Below the pieces are notes generated by a model. It did not search any database, was not told where the DNA came from, and worked only from the letters and a program-made list of their open reading frames with translations. DNA of 64,000 nucleotides from Methylococcus geothermalis (GTDB taxonomy: Bacteria; Pseudomonadota; Gammaproteobacteria; Methylococcales; Methylococcaceae), in the NCBI RefSeq assembly GCF_012769535.1, contig NZ_CP046565.1, forward strand, positions 1,936,501-2,000,500. The letters run 5' to 3'. Positions 18,463 through 29,650 of the stretch are shown piece by piece. Position 1 is the first letter of the stretch. Every line of letters begins with the position of its first letter. The position numbers were made by a program, and so were the translations under genes.

Positions 18463-21153
18463 TCAGTCCGGGGAATCCGCTCCGCGTTCTGTAGAGGGGG
18501 GGAAATCGCTGCGCTCTTCCCGAGGTTCAGGATCCTGCCTTTGCTCCTCCCTCGCTCGGGGCGGCAGACCGGGAGCACGGTATTCCGCTTCCGGAGGGTA
18601 GTCCAGGCGTACTTCCCGTTCCACGTGGGCGGGGGAGGCTTCAGGGGAGGAGAGCACGGTGCGGTGATCGCTTGTTTCCCGAGGTGCGGCCGGGTCAGAG
18701 CCGGGTTCCGCGACATCGCGTTCGGGGCCGTCCTTTTCCCCATCGGGGTGGGTGGCGTCGGGAGCTTCGCCGGCCTCCTGTTCACCCGGTGCCACCGGCC
18801 GGCGATCCCGCCTGCCACGGCCACGCCGCCGGATGCCGCCCCGGCGCGACCGTGAAGACCGGGGGCGAAACTCCGCTTCCGCCAGGTCTTCCTCGGCTGT
18901 TTCGACATCGACAGTCTCGCCTTCCTCTGAGCGTTCACCGGCATCTGCGGGAGCGACCGGCTCGAGGGCCGGGACCCGTTCCTTCGAATCCGCTGCGCCA
19001 GCCGAGTCTTCCGGCATTGCCGCCCCGGCCGCCGCTTCTTCCAGCGGCATGTCGACGGGCTCAGCCGTAGCCCGGCGCCGCTGACCGCGACCCTCCTGGC
19101 GACGACCGCGGCCCTCCTGGGGTTTCGTCCGGTTCTCTTGCCCGGTCTGTTGCGGTTCCGCCGTTGCCGGTTCCTGGACGGTCTCCGTTTCTGCCGTCAC
19201 CCCGCTGTGGCGTCTGTCGCCAGCGTCGTCCCGCTGTGCCGGGTGCTTTCGGCGATTGCCGGCGCCGCGTCGGCCGCCGTCGCGTTCGCGACGGCGCTGG
19301 CCGCCGAAGCGTTCGCTTTCTTCCGTCGAAGCAGCGCCGCCTCCTTCCGGCTCGCCGGACGTCTTGGCCGGCTGCACGAACGGCGCCGGCAGGGCCAGCC
19401 CCGCCGAAGACCGGGCCGCTTCAGAGGAGGGCTGGTCTTCGATGCGCTGGCCGGTCAGGATGTTGAGGAAGCGCTTGATCAGTCCGCCGCCGGGCTGGCC
19501 CGGCTGAGCCTGGATGCGCTGCTCACCACCGCTGGGCTGGGGGGAGGCGGGAATGAATTCCCGGACGGCGGGGGCTTCCGAGGACGCACCGGGTCCCCGA
19601 ACGGATTTCGGGGATTCGGGCGATTTTTCCGAAATCAGCTGGTAACTGCTTTTGCGGGTTTCCTCTTCCGCGCCGGGTCCGCCGCTCCGGATCCGCTGGA
19701 TGTCGTAATTGGGGGTCTCGAGGTGCGGATTGGGGACGATGGTGATGGCCACGTTGTGCCGGGTTTCGATTTGCTGAAGCGCGGCGCGTTTCTCGTTCAG
19801 CAGATAGGTGGCCGACTCGACCGGCAATTGGGCGATGATCCGGTCGGTGTTCTTTTTCATCGTTTCCTCCTCCAGGACGCGGAGGATGGACAGGGCCAGC
19901 GATTCGACGCTGCGTATCGTCCCCTGGCCCTTGCAGCGCGGGCAGGTCAACAATGCGGTTTCGATGAGCGATGGCCGCAGGCGCTGGCGCGACATTTCCA
20001 TCAGTCCGAAGCGGGATATGCGGCCGAGCTGGATGCGTGCGCGGTCGACACGTACCGCTTCGCGCAGACGGTTCTCCACGGCGCGCTGATTACGCGCAGC
20101 CATCATGTCGATGAAATCGATCACGAACAGCCCGCCCAGATCGCGCAGGCGCAGCTGCCGGGCGATCTCGTCGGCGGCCTCGAGATTGGTGTTCAGCGCG
20201 GTTTCTTCGATGTCGCCGCCCTTGGTGGCCCGCGCGGAATTGATGTCGATGGTCGTCAGGGCCTCGGTGTGGTCGATGACGATGGCGCCGCCGGAAGGCA
20301 GGGGTACTTCGCGGGAATAGGCGGTCTCGATCTGGCTCTCGATCTGGTAGCGGCTGAACAGAGGCACGTTGTCCTGATACAAGCGCGCCTTGTTGATGAA
20401 CTGCGGCATGACCTGCTGCAGGAAGCTGTGCACCAGCCTGAAGGTAGACGGGTTGTCGACCAGGATTTCGTCGATGTCGCTGCGCAGATGGTCGCGCAAC
20501 GCTCGGATGATGACGTTGCTTTCCTGGAAAATCAGGAAGGGGGCCGGCTTTTCGCGGGTCGAGCGTTCGATCGCCTCCCACAGTTGCAGCAGATAATCGA
20601 GGTCCCACTGCAGTTCCTCGACCGTTTTGCCGCCGCCTGCGGTGCGGATGATCACCCCCATGTCGTCGGGGATCTGGAGCTGGCTCAGCGTCTCCTTCAT
20701 GTCGGACCGGACATCGCCCTCGATGCGGCGGGAAATTCCGCCCGCCTTGGGGTTGTTCGGCATCAGCACGAGGTAGCTGCCGGCCAGGCTGATGTAGGTG
20801 GTCAGCGCCGCGCCCTTGGTGCCGCGTTCCTCCTTTTCGACCTGGACCACGACTTCCTGGCCTTCCTTGAGGACGTCCTTGATTTCCCGGCGGGAGACGG
20901 ATTCCTCGCCGGTCGCGCTGAGATATTTCGGCAGGATTTCCTTGAACGGCAGGAAGCCGTGCCGCTCCGCCCCGAAATTGACGAACGCCGCTTCGAGACT
21001 CGGCTCGACGCGGGTAATCAGGCCCTTGTAGATATTGGCTTTTTTCTGCTCCCTCGAAGGGATTTCTATGTCGAAGTCATAAAGCTTTTGTCCATCGACC
21101 AGCGCGACCCGCAGTTCCTCGGGTTGCGTGGCGTTGATCAACATTCTTTTCAT
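18463..21153 (-). CDS. rne: Ribonuclease E
   Basis: The endonuclease that starts most mRNA decay and matures rRNA and tRNA; 896 residues. It begins [18 protein letters not shown], as in other RNase E proteins. A TTG one codon upstream is also in frame, but the ATG at 21153 matches the family start. The S1 domain ([20 protein letters not shown]) precedes the DNase-I-like catalytic part with [12 protein letters not shown] and FVIDFIDM. The Zn-link cysteines are C404 and C407 in CPRCKGQG, the same numbers as in E. coli. The C-terminal half is low-complexity, rich in R, E and P, and should scaffold the degradosome. It is 165 residues shorter than E. coli (1061). Transcribed with a long leader. 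Confidence 0.97.
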   Translation of the reverse strand: MKRMLINATQPEELRVALVDGQKLYDFDIEIPSREQKKANIYKGLITRVEPSLEAAFVNFGAERHGFLPFKEILPKYLSATGEESVSRREIKDVLKEGQEVVVQVEKEERGTKGAALTTYISLAGSYLVLMPNNPKAGGISRRIEGDVRSDMKETLSQLQIPDDMGVIIRTAGGGKTVEELQWDLDYLLQLWEAIERSTREKPAPFLIFQESNVIIRALRDHLRSDIDEILVDNPSTFRLVHSFLQQVMPQFINKARLYQDNVPLFSRYQIESQIETAYSREVPLPSGGAIVIDHTEALTTIDINSARATKGGDIEETALNTNLEAADEIARQLRLRDLGGLFVIDFIDMMAARNQRAVENRLREAVRVDRARIQLGRISRFGLMEMSRQRLRPSLIETALLTCPRCKGQGTIRSVESLALSILRVLEEETMKKNTDRIIAQLPVESATYLLNEKRAALQQIETRHNVAITIVPNPHLETPNYDIQRIRSGGPGAEEETRKSSYQLISEKSPESPKSVRGPGASSEAPAVREFIPASPQPSGGEQRIQAQPGQPGGGLIKRFLNILTGQRIEDQPSSEAARSSAGLALPAPFVQPAKTSGEPEGGGAASTEESERFGGQRRRERDGGRRGAGNRRKHPAQRDDAGDRRHSGVTAETETVQEPATAEPQQTGQENRTKPQEGRGRRQEGRGQRRRATAEPVDMPLEEAAAGAAMPEDSAGAADSKERVPALEPVAPADAGERSEEGETVDVETAEEDLAEAEFRPRSSRSRRGGIRRRGRGRRDRRPVAPGEQEAGEAPDATHPDGEKDGPERDVAEPGSDPAAPRETSDHRTVLSSPEASPAHVEREVRLDYPPEAEYRAPGLPPRAREEQRQDPEPREERSDFPPSTERGADSPD

Positions 21154-21746
21154 CAATGGATTCCTTGGGCGTTCTTGCTGGAGAACCGCCTGAACCGGTG
21201 GTGCCGCAGGATTTCTCCAACATCCCTTCCTGTTCTGTTTCTTCTATCATGCGAATGCTCTTGTCAGGTTCGCGGTATCGAAGCGATCGATCGGATGATG
21301 GGTATCCCGGTGCCCTGTGTGTTAAGGATGGGTTGCCGGGGAACCGGGTGGTTCCGGCGCCGGTCCCATTCGGCGAACGGTATGTTGCGTGATGCTGGCC
21401 ATGAACCCGCGTTCCGCGAGGTCTTTTCGGAATGGCCCGTCCACTTTCACACCGTGCGAAAACACGGCCAGTCCGCTCGGCCCGAAGGCCGGCCCGGCGG
21501 ATACTAATGTTTGTTTGAAAATGTGTCTCTTGAGCTCGTCAAGGGTCGAGCATCCAAACCCTGGTCTTGATTTGTATATCGGATACCGGCCAGACATCGC
21601 CTGCTTTTCCACGCTTCGGCCCGCGCGACTTGCGCGTCGGCCGCACCCGCGTTTTCCGGCGATGCACCGGTTCATTCGTTCAACAATTCTTTGGGGCTTT
21701 CACCGGAGGTGACGTATGCCGTAAGGCGCGTGGTCGGCGAAATGCC
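21154..21746 (-). promoter_or_regulatory. Long 5' leader of rne
   Basis: From the predicted start site near 21746 to the rne ATG there are about 590 untranslated bases. Three stems are visible: GGAACC/GGTTCC (21340-21345 and 21350-21355, 4-base loop), CCGTG/CACGG (21452-21456 and 21463-21467), and CGGCC/GGCCG closing a C(UUCG)G tetraloop on the transcribed strand (21478-21491). In E. coli the rne mRNA has a 361-nt leader whose stem-loops mediate cleavage by RNase E itself; a similar feedback role is inferred here. A 117-codon open frame within the leader (21322-21675, minus) looks like chance. Confidence 0.55.
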
Positions 21747-21752
21747 AGACAG

Positions 21753-21781
21753 ACTATAGCAATCTTCAGCAAAAGCATCAA
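21753..21781 (-). promoter_or_regulatory. Sigma70 promoter of rne
   Basis: On the minus strand: -35 TTGATG (21776-21781), spacer exactly 17 bases, -10 TATAGT (21753-21758), with TGC directly upstream of the -10 (extended -10). The start site would be near 21746. It fires away from rluC, whose start is 20-32 bases behind it, so the two genes share a compact divergent control region. Confidence 0.7.
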
Positions 21782-21800
21782 TTTAAGGTGTAAAGCTGAT

Positions 21801-22766
21801 ATGATTTTTGCGATGAAATCTCTCCTGCAAGACCCGAACCAGCCTCGCCTGATCGAAGTCGACGCCGAAGCTGCCGGTCAGCGCATCGACAATTTTCTGT
21901 TTTCACGCTTGAAGGGCGTGCCCAAGAGCCATGTGTACCGCATCTTGCGGACCGGGCAGGTGCGCATCAACGGGGGACGGAGCAAGGCGCAGCAGCGGCT
22001 GAGCACGGGAGATGTGGTGCGCGTGCCGCCGGTGCGGGTCGCTGTAGCGTCGGAGCCTGAACGGCCGGCGCCCTGGCTGAGGGAGCGGCTGGAAAACCGG
22101 GTGCTTTACGAGGACGAGGATATTCTGGTCGTCAACAAGCCCCCCGGCATGGCGGTGCATGGCGGCAGCGGGCTCAGCTTCGGCGTGATCGAGGGGCTGC
22201 GCGCAGTGCGTGAAGGGGCGCGGTTTCTCGAACTGGTGCATCGGCTGGACCGCGACACCTCCGGCTGTCTGCTGATCGCCAAGCGGCGTTCGATGCTGCG
22301 CCAGTTGCACGAGCAGTTTCGGGGGGACGGTGTGGAAAAGACCTACCTTGCCCTGTTGAGCGGCGTCTGGACGCGCCAGCGGCAAGTGGTGGACGCTCCC
22401 TTGCTCAAGAACGTCCTGCAGAGCGGCGAGCGCATGGTAAAGATTGCGGCTGAGGGAAAAGCGGCGGTCACGGTGTTCCGCCGGTTGGAGCTGCTTTCCG
22501 GCGCGACGCTGGTGGAAGCCAGGCCGGTCACCGGCCGCACCCATCAGATCCGCGTGCATGCCCGCTCGCTGGGCCATCCGCTGGCGGGCGATGAGCGGTA
22601 TGGCGACGCCGGCCTCAATCAGGCATTCCGCCAGCGCGGCCTGAAACGGCTGTTCCTGCACGCCGCCACGCTCGGATTCACGCATCCCCGCAGCGGTCGG
22701 GAAGTTCGCATCGAGGCGCCGCTGGAGTCGGACCTCGCTGATTTTCTGATGGCCGTCAGACTTTAA
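21801..22766 (+). CDS. rluC: 23S rRNA pseudouridine synthase RluC
   Basis: Converts uridines 955, 2504 and 2580 (E. coli numbering) of 23S rRNA to pseudouridine. It is about 321 residues (E. coli 319). An N-terminal S4 domain (VYRILRTGQVRINGGR) precedes the RluA-type catalytic domain with HRLDRDTSG; the catalytic aspartate is D150. GRTHQIRVH is the second RluA-family motif. Two ATGs are possible: 21801, with AAGGTG ten bases before it, and 21813; the frame is open further upstream but not conserved. It is divergent from rne, as in E. coli. Confidence 0.93.
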   Translation: MIFAMKSLLQDPNQPRLIEVDAEAAGQRIDNFLFSRLKGVPKSHVYRILRTGQVRINGGRSKAQQRLSTGDVVRVPPVRVAVASEPERPAPWLRERLENRVLYEDEDILVVNKPPGMAVHGGSGLSFGVIEGLRAVREGARFLELVHRLDRDTSGCLLIAKRRSMLRQLHEQFRGDGVEKTYLALLSGVWTRQRQVVDAPLLKNVLQSGERMVKIAAEGKAAVTVFRRLELLSGATLVEARPVTGRTHQIRVHARSLGHPLAGDERYGDAGLNQAFRQRGLKRLFLHAATLGFTHPRSGREVRIEAPLESDLADFLMAVRL

Positions 22767-22833
22767 GTTCTTCCCGGCCGCGCATTCTTCGGCATCCTTT
22801 CCCCTTTTTTTTATTCCAGAAGGCTCAAGACGT

Positions 22834-23817
22834 ATGAATGAGGATTCCACACTCGAGTCATCGACCGAATCGGCTCGTCCGGCGCCGGGTTGGGAGCGGG
22901 AACTGTTGGAAAAGCTACTGCTCGAAGCATTGGTGGAACAGCGGAAGGCACGGCGGTGGAACCTGATATTCCGGGCCTTCCTCGTGGCGGTGATCGGGCT
23001 GACTTTCCTGCTGACGCTCAAGCCGCTGTCACAGGATGGTCTGTCCGGTGCCGGTGAGGCTCATACGGCCGTGGTCGACGTGATCGGCACCATCGTCGAA
23101 GGCGGCGAGATCGACGCCGACACCATCATCGAGGGACTGCGCGAGGCGGCCGAGGCCAAGGGCGTGAAAGGCATCGTGCTGAGGATGAATACGCCGGGCG
23201 GGAGTCCGGTGCAATCGGCCTACGTATACGATGAGATCCGCAGGATCAAGAAGGAACATCCGGCGCTGCCGGTCTATGCCGTCGTGTCCGACCTGTGCGC
23301 TTCGGGCGGCTATTACATTGCCTCGGCCACGGACAAGATTTTTGTCAATCCGGCCAGCATCATCGGTTCGATCGGCGTCATCATGAACGGTTTCGGCTTC
23401 GTCGGCACGTTGGAGAAACTGGGCGTGGAGCGCCGGGTGATGACCGCGGGCGACCACAAGGCGATACTCGATCCGTTCGGTCCCGTCGATCCCGCCGAAA
23501 AACGGCATGTGCAGCAATTGCTGAATGGCATCCACCAGCAGTTCATCACGGCGGTGAAGACCGGGCGCGGTGATCGCCTCAAGGACGAGCCGGAACTCTT
23601 TTCGGGTCTGGTCTGGACCGGCGCCGAGGGCATCGAGCTGGGTCTGGCCGACGACGTCGGCGAACTGCATCAGGTGGCCGAGACGGTGATCGGGGCCAAG
23701 AAAATCGTGAACTACTCGCACAGGGAGACGTGGCTGGACCGCCTCTCCCAGCAACTGGGCGCAAGCCTGGGCACCGCTCTCAGAAATCTGTCCATGTCCT
23801 CGCCGCGCCTGTACTGA
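22834..23817 (+). CDS. S49 family peptidase (SppA-like signal peptide peptidase)
   Basis: A 327-residue membrane-anchored serine protease that degrades cleaved signal peptides or other membrane fragments. A cytoplasmic N-terminus is followed by one membrane segment (about 46-62). The nucleophile is S157 in CASGGYY, and the likely general-base lysine is K209 in AGDHKA, giving the Ser/Lys dyad of the family. The size fits the short single-domain SppA/SohB class, not the 618-residue E. coli SppA. AGAAGG lies about 10 bases upstream of the ATG. The stop overlaps the Nudix gene start by one base. Confidence 0.9.
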   Translation: MNEDSTLESSTESARPAPGWERELLEKLLLEALVEQRKARRWNLIFRAFLVAVIGLTFLLTLKPLSQDGLSGAGEAHTAVVDVIGTIVEGGEIDADTIIEGLREAAEAKGVKGIVLRMNTPGGSPVQSAYVYDEIRRIKKEHPALPVYAVVSDLCASGGYYIASATDKIFVNPASIIGSIGVIMNGFGFVGTLEKLGVERRVMTAGDHKAILDPFGPVDPAEKRHVQQLLNGIHQQFITAVKTGRGDRLKDEPELFSGLVWTGAEGIELGLADDVGELHQVAETVIGAKKIVNYSHRETWLDRLSQQLGASLGTALRNLSMSSPRLY

Positions 23818-24419
23818 TGGCCCGCGATTTCGAAATCCTGCGGGAAGAGCGGCTCCACGGGGGATTCTTCACGCTGTTGCGGATGCATTTGCGCCATACC
23901 TTGCACGGCGGTGGCTGGAGCGAGGTCTTGACGCGCGAGCTGTATCATCGAAGCCGTTGCGTGGCGGTCGTTCCTTATGATCCGATGGCCGACCGGGTGG
24001 TGCTTATCGAACAGTTTCGCGTCGGGCCCCTCAAGTCGGGGGAGAATCCCTGGCTGCTGGAAATCGTCGCCGGCGCCGTGGAGCCGGGCGAACATCCGGA
24101 TGAGGTGGCGCACCGCGAGACCATGGAGGAGGCCGGAAGCCGAATCCGCGAGCTTATCCCCGTGTCCGAGTTTTTCACCACGCCCGGCGGCTGTTCCGAA
24201 AGCATTGCCCTCTATTGCGGCATCGTCGATTCCGCCGGTCTCGGCGGCATCCATGGCCTGGCCGAAGAGCATGAGGACATCCTGGTCAGCGTGGTCGATT
24301 TTGCCGAAGCGATGGTCCTGCTCGGCGAAGGGCGCATCCGCTCGGCCATCCCCATCATCGGCCTACAGTGGCTGGCGCTGAACCGGGAGCGTATCAGGAC
24401 GCGTTACGGCGCCGCCTGA
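23817..24419 (+). CDS. nudF: Nudix hydrolase, ADP-ribose pyrophosphatase (NudF-like)
   Basis: A 200-residue hydrolase expected to split ADP-ribose to AMP and ribose 5-phosphate. The Nudix box runs from GAVEPGE through REtMEEaG (G-x5-E-x7-RE-x2-EE-x-G), followed by a downstream region like E. coli NudF. The TGATG overlap with the peptidase gene fixes the start at 23817. Its stop is 22 bases from the glgA stop on the other strand. ADP-ribose pyrophosphatases can also hydrolyse ADP-glucose, so its place beside the glycogen genes could be meaningful; this is inference. Confidence 0.88.
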   Translation: MARDFEILREERLHGGFFTLLRMHLRHTLHGGGWSEVLTRELYHRSRCVAVVPYDPMADRVVLIEQFRVGPLKSGENPWLLEIVAGAVEPGEHPDEVAHRETMEEAGSRIRELIPVSEFFTTPGGCSESIALYCGIVDSAGLGGIHGLAEEHEDILVSVVDFAEAMVLLGEGRIRSAIPIIGLQWLALNRERIRTRYGAA

Positions 24420-24440
24420 TTCGGCTTCGGCCGTGCCGAA

Positions 24441-25904
24441 TCAGGCGGCGCAGCGGTCGGCATTCAATTCGGTCTGAGCTTCCCGGTAGAGTTCGACGTA
24501 CTGGGATGCGCTCTTGCGCCAGGAGAAATCCTTGCGCATGCCGCATTGGCAGATCGTCCGCCACACCTCGGGTGCTCGGTACAGCGTCAGCGCCCGGAGG
24601 ACCGCTTCCAGCAGGAAGGCCGGCTTGGCCGGTTCGAACACGATTCCGCTGGCTTGGCCGGCGGCCAGGCGCTCGGGCGTGGCGTCATCGACGGTATCGG
24701 CCAGTCCGCCCACCTTGCGCACGATGGGCACGGTGCCATAGCGTTGGCTATAGAGCTGGTTCAATCCGCAGGGCTCGAAACGCGAGGGCATCAGAAACAT
24801 GTCGGCGCCGGCCTCGATGAGATGGGCCAGCGGCTCGTCATAGCCGATGGTGACGGCGAGGCGTTCCGGGCAGGCTGCAGCCGCCCGTTCGAGGGCGTGT
24901 TCGAATGCCTTGTTGCCGCTGCCCAGGACCACCAGTTGGATCGGCAACTGGAGCAGATCGTCCAGGATGTCGATCAGCAGGTCGATACCTTTCTGTTCGA
25001 CCAGCCGGCCCACCATGCCCAGGACGGCGATGTCCGGATCATCCGGCAGGCCGAACTTTTGCCTGAGGGCCGTGCGGTTGGCGCGTTTGCGCTCCAGGGT
25101 CTCCGGGCCGTAAGTCGCAGCGAGGTAGGGATCGGTTGCCGGATTCCAGGCGATGTCGTCGATGCCGTTGAGGATGCCACTGAGGCATGCCCGCCGGTTC
25201 CTCAGCAGGCCATCCAGCCCGCAGCCGAACTCCGGCGTCTGGATTTCTCGGGCATAGCTCGGGCTCACGGTATTGATGCGATCGGCGAAAACCAGGCCGC
25301 CCTTGATGAAGGAAAGCTGGCCGTAGAACTCCAGCGCTTCCATCTTCCAAAGGCGTGGCGGCAGCGCCAGGCGCTGGAAGGTATCGTAGGGAAACAGGCC
25401 CTGGTAGGCGAGATTGTGCACGGTGAACACGACCGCGGGCCGGTTCGGTTCGTCGCTCAAGAGCGGTGGGATCAGCCCGGTCTGCCAGTCGTTGCAATGG
25501 ACGACATCGGGTTTCCAGCCGAGGCCGAGCCGGTCCTGGGTCAGGTCGACGGCGACGCGGGCGAGCAGCGCGAAGCGTTCGGCGTTGTCGGGCCAGGGCG
25601 CGCCATTGGGCGCCAGATACGGATTGCCGAAACGGCCGAACGAGGCCGGGGCATCCAGGAGCCAGAGAGGGACGGCCGTTCCAGGCAACCGCGTCGACAG
25701 CAGGGTCAGCTGGCTGCCCGACTGACGCAGGCTCAGTTCCTTCGGGGTTTCCGCAGCGGCGATGGCCTCCGGATAGGCGGGCATCAGGATACGCACGTCG
25801 TGCCCCAGGGCCGATAACGCCGCCGGCAGGCTGCCGGACACATCCGCAAGGCCGCCGGTCTTCATCAGGGGGAAGACCTCGCTGGAGACGAATAGGACTT
25901 TCAT
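24441..25904 (-). CDS. glgA: Glycogen synthase GlgA
   Basis: Transfers glucose from ADP-glucose to the non-reducing ends of glycogen; 487 residues. The ADP-glucose site KTGGLA is at residues 15-20, VHCNDWQTG is in the N-terminal GT5 domain, and [18 protein letters not shown] with VGGLADTV is the C-terminal GT1 signature (quoted in two parts). The ATG at 25904 overlaps the glgB stop by four bases (ATGA). Upstream open sequence in the same frame only shadows glgB. Confidence 0.96.
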   Translation of the reverse strand: MKVLFVSSEVFPLMKTGGLADVSGSLPAALSALGHDVRILMPAYPEAIAAAETPKELSLRQSGSQLTLLSTRLPGTAVPLWLLDAPASFGRFGNPYLAPNGAPWPDNAERFALLARVAVDLTQDRLGLGWKPDVVHCNDWQTGLIPPLLSDEPNRPAVVFTVHNLAYQGLFPYDTFQRLALPPRLWKMEALEFYGQLSFIKGGLVFADRINTVSPSYAREIQTPEFGCGLDGLLRNRRACLSGILNGIDDIAWNPATDPYLAATYGPETLERKRANRTALRQKFGLPDDPDIAVLGMVGRLVEQKGIDLLIDILDDLLQLPIQLVVLGSGNKAFEHALERAAAACPERLAVTIGYDEPLAHLIEAGADMFLMPSRFEPCGLNQLYSQRYGTVPIVRKVGGLADTVDDATPERLAAGQASGIVFEPAKPAFLLEAVLRALTLYRAPEVWRTICQCGMRKDFSWRKSASQYVELYREAQTELNADRCAA

Positions 25905-28123
25905 TCGTCTGCTGGTGTCCCGGTCGTTTCTTCGGTCGACGGCGTGACCGGGGCTAGCACGATGCCGGCCAAGGGGGGCAGGGTCAGCACGAGGGACTGC
26001 GCCCGTCCCATCCATTCCACGGTTTCGGTTTCGATTTTCCAGTTGCCGAGGTTGGCGCCGCCGTAGCATTCGGCGTCGGAATTGAAGATTTCCCGGTATT
26101 GAACGGGCTCCGGCACGCCGATGCGGTAATTGTGGCGCGGTACCGGGGTGAAGTTCAGGACGACGACCACGTGACTGTCATCGTCGCGGCGAAGGTAGCT
26201 GATGACCGACTGCGCCGCATCGTGGCTGTCTATCCACTCGAAGCCCTGGCTCTCGAAATCGTAGGCGTAGAGCGCGGATATGCCACAGTAAAGGCGATTG
26301 AGATCACTCACCAATCGCAGCATACCGCGGTGCAGCGGCGCTTCCAAGAGAGGCCAGTCCAGCGCCGTGGTATGGTTCCACTCACCGGTTTGGGCGAATT
26401 CGCAGCCCATGAACAGCAGCTTCTTGCCGGGGTAGGTGAACATCATGGTATATAGGGCGCGCAGATTGGCGAAGCGCCGCCATTCGTCGCCCGGCATCTT
26501 CGCCAGCATCGAGCCCTTGCCATGGACGACCTCGTCGTGGGAGAAGGGCAGGACGAAGTTTTCGGTGAAGGCGTACAGCAGCCCGAAGGTGAGCTGGTCG
26601 TGATGGTAGTGCCGGTGTACCGGATCCTTGCTCATGTAGACCAGAATGTCGTGCATCCAGCCCATGTTCCATTTCATGGAGAAGCCCAGGCCACCGGTCC
26701 AGGTCGGCCGGGTGACCTGCGGCCAGGCGGTCGATTCCTCCGCCACGACCAGCACGCCCGGAAACTGCTGGTGCACGACGGTATTGAGGTCGCGCAGGAA
26801 GGCAATGGCCTCCAGGTTTTCGTTGCCGCCGTACTTGTTGGGTATCCAGTCGCCCGGTTGGCGCGAATAATCGAGATAGAGCATCGAGGCAACGGCATCG
26901 ACGCGCAGGCCGTCGAGGTGGAATTCCTCCAGCCAGAACAGCGCGCTGCCCAGCAGGAAGTTCTTGACCTCGTTGCGGCCGTAGTTGTAGATCAGCGTGC
27001 CCCAGTCGCGGTGTTCGCCCAGCCGCGGATCTTCGTGCTCGTACAGGGCGGTGCCGTCGAAGCGCGCCAGGCCGTGGGCGTCTTTCGGAAAATGCGCAGG
27101 CACCCAGTCCAGAATGACGCCGATGCCGTGTTGATGGCAGTAATCGACGAAATAGCGGAAGTCATCGGGCGTCCCGAATCGGCTGGTGGGGGCGAAATAG
27201 CCGGTCGTCTGGTAGCCCCAGGAGGCATCCAGCGGATGCTCCGTGATGGGCATCAGCTCGATGTGGCTGAAACCCGCCGATTTGACGTAGTCGACCAGAT
27301 CATGCGCGAGATCGCGGTAGTTCAGGTAGCCGCCTTCGAGATCACGCTTCCAGGAGCCGGCGTGCACCTCGTACACCGAAAGCGGCCGATGTAGCCAGGG
27401 CCAGTCCTTGCGCTGCTCCAGCCAGTCCGTGTCGTTCCAGAGGTATTCGCTTTCGCGGGTGATGATGGAGGCGGTGTTCGGCCGCAGTTCGAACTGACGT
27501 CCGTAAGGGTCGGTCTTGAGATGGACGGTGCCGTGCGGCCGGTTGCGGATCTCGAACTTGTACAGCAAGCCCGGTTGCAGTTCCGGAATGAACAGCTCCC
27601 AGACGCCGCTGCCGCCCCGCACCCGCATGGGATGCCGGAGACCGTCCCAGCCATTGAATTCTCCGACCACGCTGATGCGTTCGGCATTGGGTGCCCAGGT
27701 CGCGAACAGAATGCCGTCGATGCCGTCGACGCTGTGCGGATGCGCTCCAAGAGTGCGGTAGATGTTCCAGTGCCGGCCTTCGCCGAAAAGATAAAGATCG
27801 AAATCGGACAGCTGGGGAGGAAAGGTATAAGGATCGATGAAGCTGTGCGTATGCCCCGTCGAGTCCTTCCAGTACAGCCGATAGTGGGTATCGGCGACAA
27901 GGGGGTCGATCTCGCATTCGAAGAGGGCGGTGCCGGCGATGCGTTCCAACACCGGCCCATGGGCGCCGACGCGCACTTCTTCGGCACGGGGCAGGAAAGC
28001 GCGGATGATATCCCGTTCATTCCGCCGGTGACGGCCCAGCACCGAGAAAGGATCGTGGTGGCGGGCTTCGATGAGCCGCTGGAAGTCCTGCGAGAGTTCT
28101 GCCAAGGTCGAGCTGTCCGTCAA
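25901..28123 (-). CDS. glgB: 1,4-alpha-glucan branching enzyme GlgB
   Basis: Introduces alpha-1,6 branches into glycogen; 740 residues from TTG 28123. It has an N-terminal CBM48 region, a GH13 barrel, and a C-terminal beta domain. The catalytic residues lie in [12 protein letters not shown] (nucleophile D), VVAEEST (acid E) and [11 protein letters not shown] (transition-state D). The frame stays open to 28297, past the glgC start, so a downstream start is needed. TTG at 28123 has GGAGG eight bases before it and gives the family-typical N-terminus ([16 protein letters not shown]). A GTG at 28150 is less well supported. It is the first gene of glgBA. Confidence 0.95.
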   Translation of the reverse strand: MTDSSTLAELSQDFQRLIEARHHDPFSVLGRHRRNERDIIRAFLPRAEEVRVGAHGPVLERIAGTALFECEIDPLVADTHYRLYWKDSTGHTHSFIDPYTFPPQLSDFDLYLFGEGRHWNIYRTLGAHPHSVDGIDGILFATWAPNAERISVVGEFNGWDGLRHPMRVRGGSGVWELFIPELQPGLLYKFEIRNRPHGTVHLKTDPYGRQFELRPNTASIITRESEYLWNDTDWLEQRKDWPWLHRPLSVYEVHAGSWKRDLEGGYLNYRDLAHDLVDYVKSAGFSHIELMPITEHPLDASWGYQTTGYFAPTSRFGTPDDFRYFVDYCHQHGIGVILDWVPAHFPKDAHGLARFDGTALYEHEDPRLGEHRDWGTLIYNYGRNEVKNFLLGSALFWLEEFHLDGLRVDAVASMLYLDYSRQPGDWIPNKYGGNENLEAIAFLRDLNTVVHQQFPGVLVVAEESTAWPQVTRPTWTGGLGFSMKWNMGWMHDILVYMSKDPVHRHYHHDQLTFGLLYAFTENFVLPFSHDEVVHGKGSMLAKMPGDEWRRFANLRALYTMMFTYPGKKLLFMGCEFAQTGEWNHTTALDWPLLEAPLHRGMLRLVSDLNRLYCGISALYAYDFESQGFEWIDSHDAAQSVISYLRRDDDSHVVVVLNFTPVPRHNYRIGVPEPVQYREIFNSDAECYGGANLGNWKIETETVEWMGRAQSLVLTLPPLAGIVLAPVTPSTEETTGTPADE

Positions 28124-28136
28124 ACCGCATTCCTCC
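28124..28136 (-). promoter_or_regulatory. Ribosome binding site that fixes the glgB TTG start
   Basis: On the minus strand GGGGAGGA precedes TTG (28123) with the GGAGG core at 28132-28136 and an eight-base spacer. No comparable site precedes the other in-frame start codons. Confidence 0.6.
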
Positions 28137-28272
28137 CCGTTCGGATTCACTTTGCGAGATTTCTGATAGTACAATGCCGGCCGCCGGTGCCGAATATGCG
28201 ATGTCTGTGGCAGGATGTTACCAGATTTCCCACCGCGCATGTCCGAGTCAGGAACAGGAATAGGAGTCCCAT

Positions 28273-29547
28273 ATGTCGGAGTCGATGCACCCACCATCCC
28301 GTTTCGTAAGTCGGCTGACCCGGCAAACCCTGGCCCTGATCCTCGCCGGAGGGCGCGGCAGCCGGCTGCAAAAACTGACCGAATGGCGTGCCAAGCCGGC
28401 AGTACCTTTCGGCGGCAAGTTCCGGATCATCGACTTCCCCCTGTCCAATTGCATCAATTCCGGGATACGCCAGGTCGGCGTGCTGACCCAGTACAAGGCG
28501 GACTCGCTGATCCGCCACATCCAGCAGGGATGGGGCTTCCTGCGCGGTGAACTGGGCGAGTTCATCGACATCATGCCCGCCCAGCAGCGCCTGCAGGAGA
28601 GCTGGTACGCGGGCACCGCCGACGCGGTGTACCAGAACCTCGACATCATCCGCCAGCGCGATCCGGAATTCATCATGATCCTGGCCGGCGATCACGTGTA
28701 CAAGATGGACTACGGCCTGATGCTGGCCTATCACGTGGAAAGGAAGGCCGATCTCACCATCGGCTGCATGGAGGTGCCGCTCGCCGATGCCCGTGCGTTC
28801 GGCGTGATGCAGATGGATGCCGAGCAGCGTATCCAGAAATTCGTCGAGAAGCCCGCCGACCCGCCGGCCATGCCGAACCGCCCGGACCACGCGGCAGCCT
28901 CGATGGGCATCTACATTTTCAACACGGCGTTTCTGTTCGAGCAGCTCATCAAGGACGCCGACACCCCGGGCTCGAACCACGATTTCGGGATGGACATCAT
29001 CCCGCAGGTCATCCAAAAATACCGCGTCTTCGCCTACCGTTTCCGCAACGCCCAGAGCGGGGTGCAGGCCTACTGGCGCGACGTGGGGACGGTGGATTCG
29101 TACTGGGCCGCCAACATGGAGCTGATCGGGGTCGATCCGGAGCTCAACCTTTACGACCGGGAATGGCCGATCTGGACCTATCAGGCCCAGACCCCGCCGG
29201 CCAAGTTCGTGTTCGACGACGACGACCGGCGCGGCATGGCGGTGGATTCGATGGTCTCGGGCGGATGCGTCATCTCCGGCGCCGACGTCCGCCACTCCTT
29301 GCTGTTCTCGAACGTACGGGTGAATTCGTTCTCGCGGGTGCGCGACTCGGTGATCCTGCCCGACGTGAACGTCGGCCGCCATTGCCGCATCAATAGGGCG
29401 GTGATCGACAAGGGATGCAACATCCCGCCCAACACCATCATCGGCGAAAATCTCGAAGAGGACCGCAAGAGATTTTACGTCAGCCCCGATGGTATCGTGC
29501 TGGTGACGCCCGATTGTCTCGGCCAGATGCTGCATTTCCACCGCTGA
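28273..29547 (+). CDS. glgC: Glucose-1-phosphate adenylyltransferase GlgC
   Basis: Makes ADP-glucose, the committed donor for glycogen synthesis; 424 residues. The nucleotide-binding loop GGRGSRL is at 26-32, followed by [19 protein letters not shown] around 41-59, diagnostic of ADP-glucose pyrophosphorylase. The C-terminal beta-helix (from about residue 330) is allosteric. It is divergent from glgB with 149 bases between the starts, so glgBA and glgC-malQ probably share a control region. Confidence 0.96.
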   Translation: MSESMHPPSRFVSRLTRQTLALILAGGRGSRLQKLTEWRAKPAVPFGGKFRIIDFPLSNCINSGIRQVGVLTQYKADSLIRHIQQGWGFLRGELGEFIDIMPAQQRLQESWYAGTADAVYQNLDIIRQRDPEFIMILAGDHVYKMDYGLMLAYHVERKADLTIGCMEVPLADARAFGVMQMDAEQRIQKFVEKPADPPAMPNRPDHAAASMGIYIFNTAFLFEQLIKDADTPGSNHDFGMDIIPQVIQKYRVFAYRFRNAQSGVQAYWRDVGTVDSYWAANMELIGVDPELNLYDREWPIWTYQAQTPPAKFVFDDDDRRGMAVDSMVSGGCVISGADVRHSLLFSNVRVNSFSRVRDSVILPDVNVGRHCRINRAVIDKGCNIPPNTIIGENLEEDRKRFYVSPDGIVLVTPDCLGQMLHFHR

Positions 29548-29582
29548 TAAGACTTGAAGGTACCGTCGGGACGGCCCGTTCT

Positions 29583-29598
29583 CCGGCCCGGCGGCCGG
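29583..29598 (+). repeat. Stem-loop between glgC and malQ
   Basis: CCGGCC (29583-29588), loop CGGC, GGCCGG (29593-29598): a perfect six-pair stem in the 103-base gap after glgC. No T tract follows, so attenuation or RNA stabilisation is as likely as termination. Confidence 0.35.
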
Positions 29599-29650
29599 GG
29601 CATGCCTGCCGCAGTATGGCTCCACCCGTTGTTTTTGATGTCATAGCTAC

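Noticed and set aside
18108-18944. A 278-codon minus-strand frame across the hrpA-rne gap
   Set aside because: It runs out of frame through the 3' part of rne and has no ribosome site; composition is typical of GC-rich noise.
19138-21507. A 789-codon plus-strand frame
   Set aside because: Antisense to rne; the rne catalytic residues and Zn-link prove the other strand is coding.
21322-21675. A 117-codon minus-strand frame in the rne leader
   Set aside because: No ribosome site or recognisable domain, and it overlaps the predicted stem-loops of the leader.
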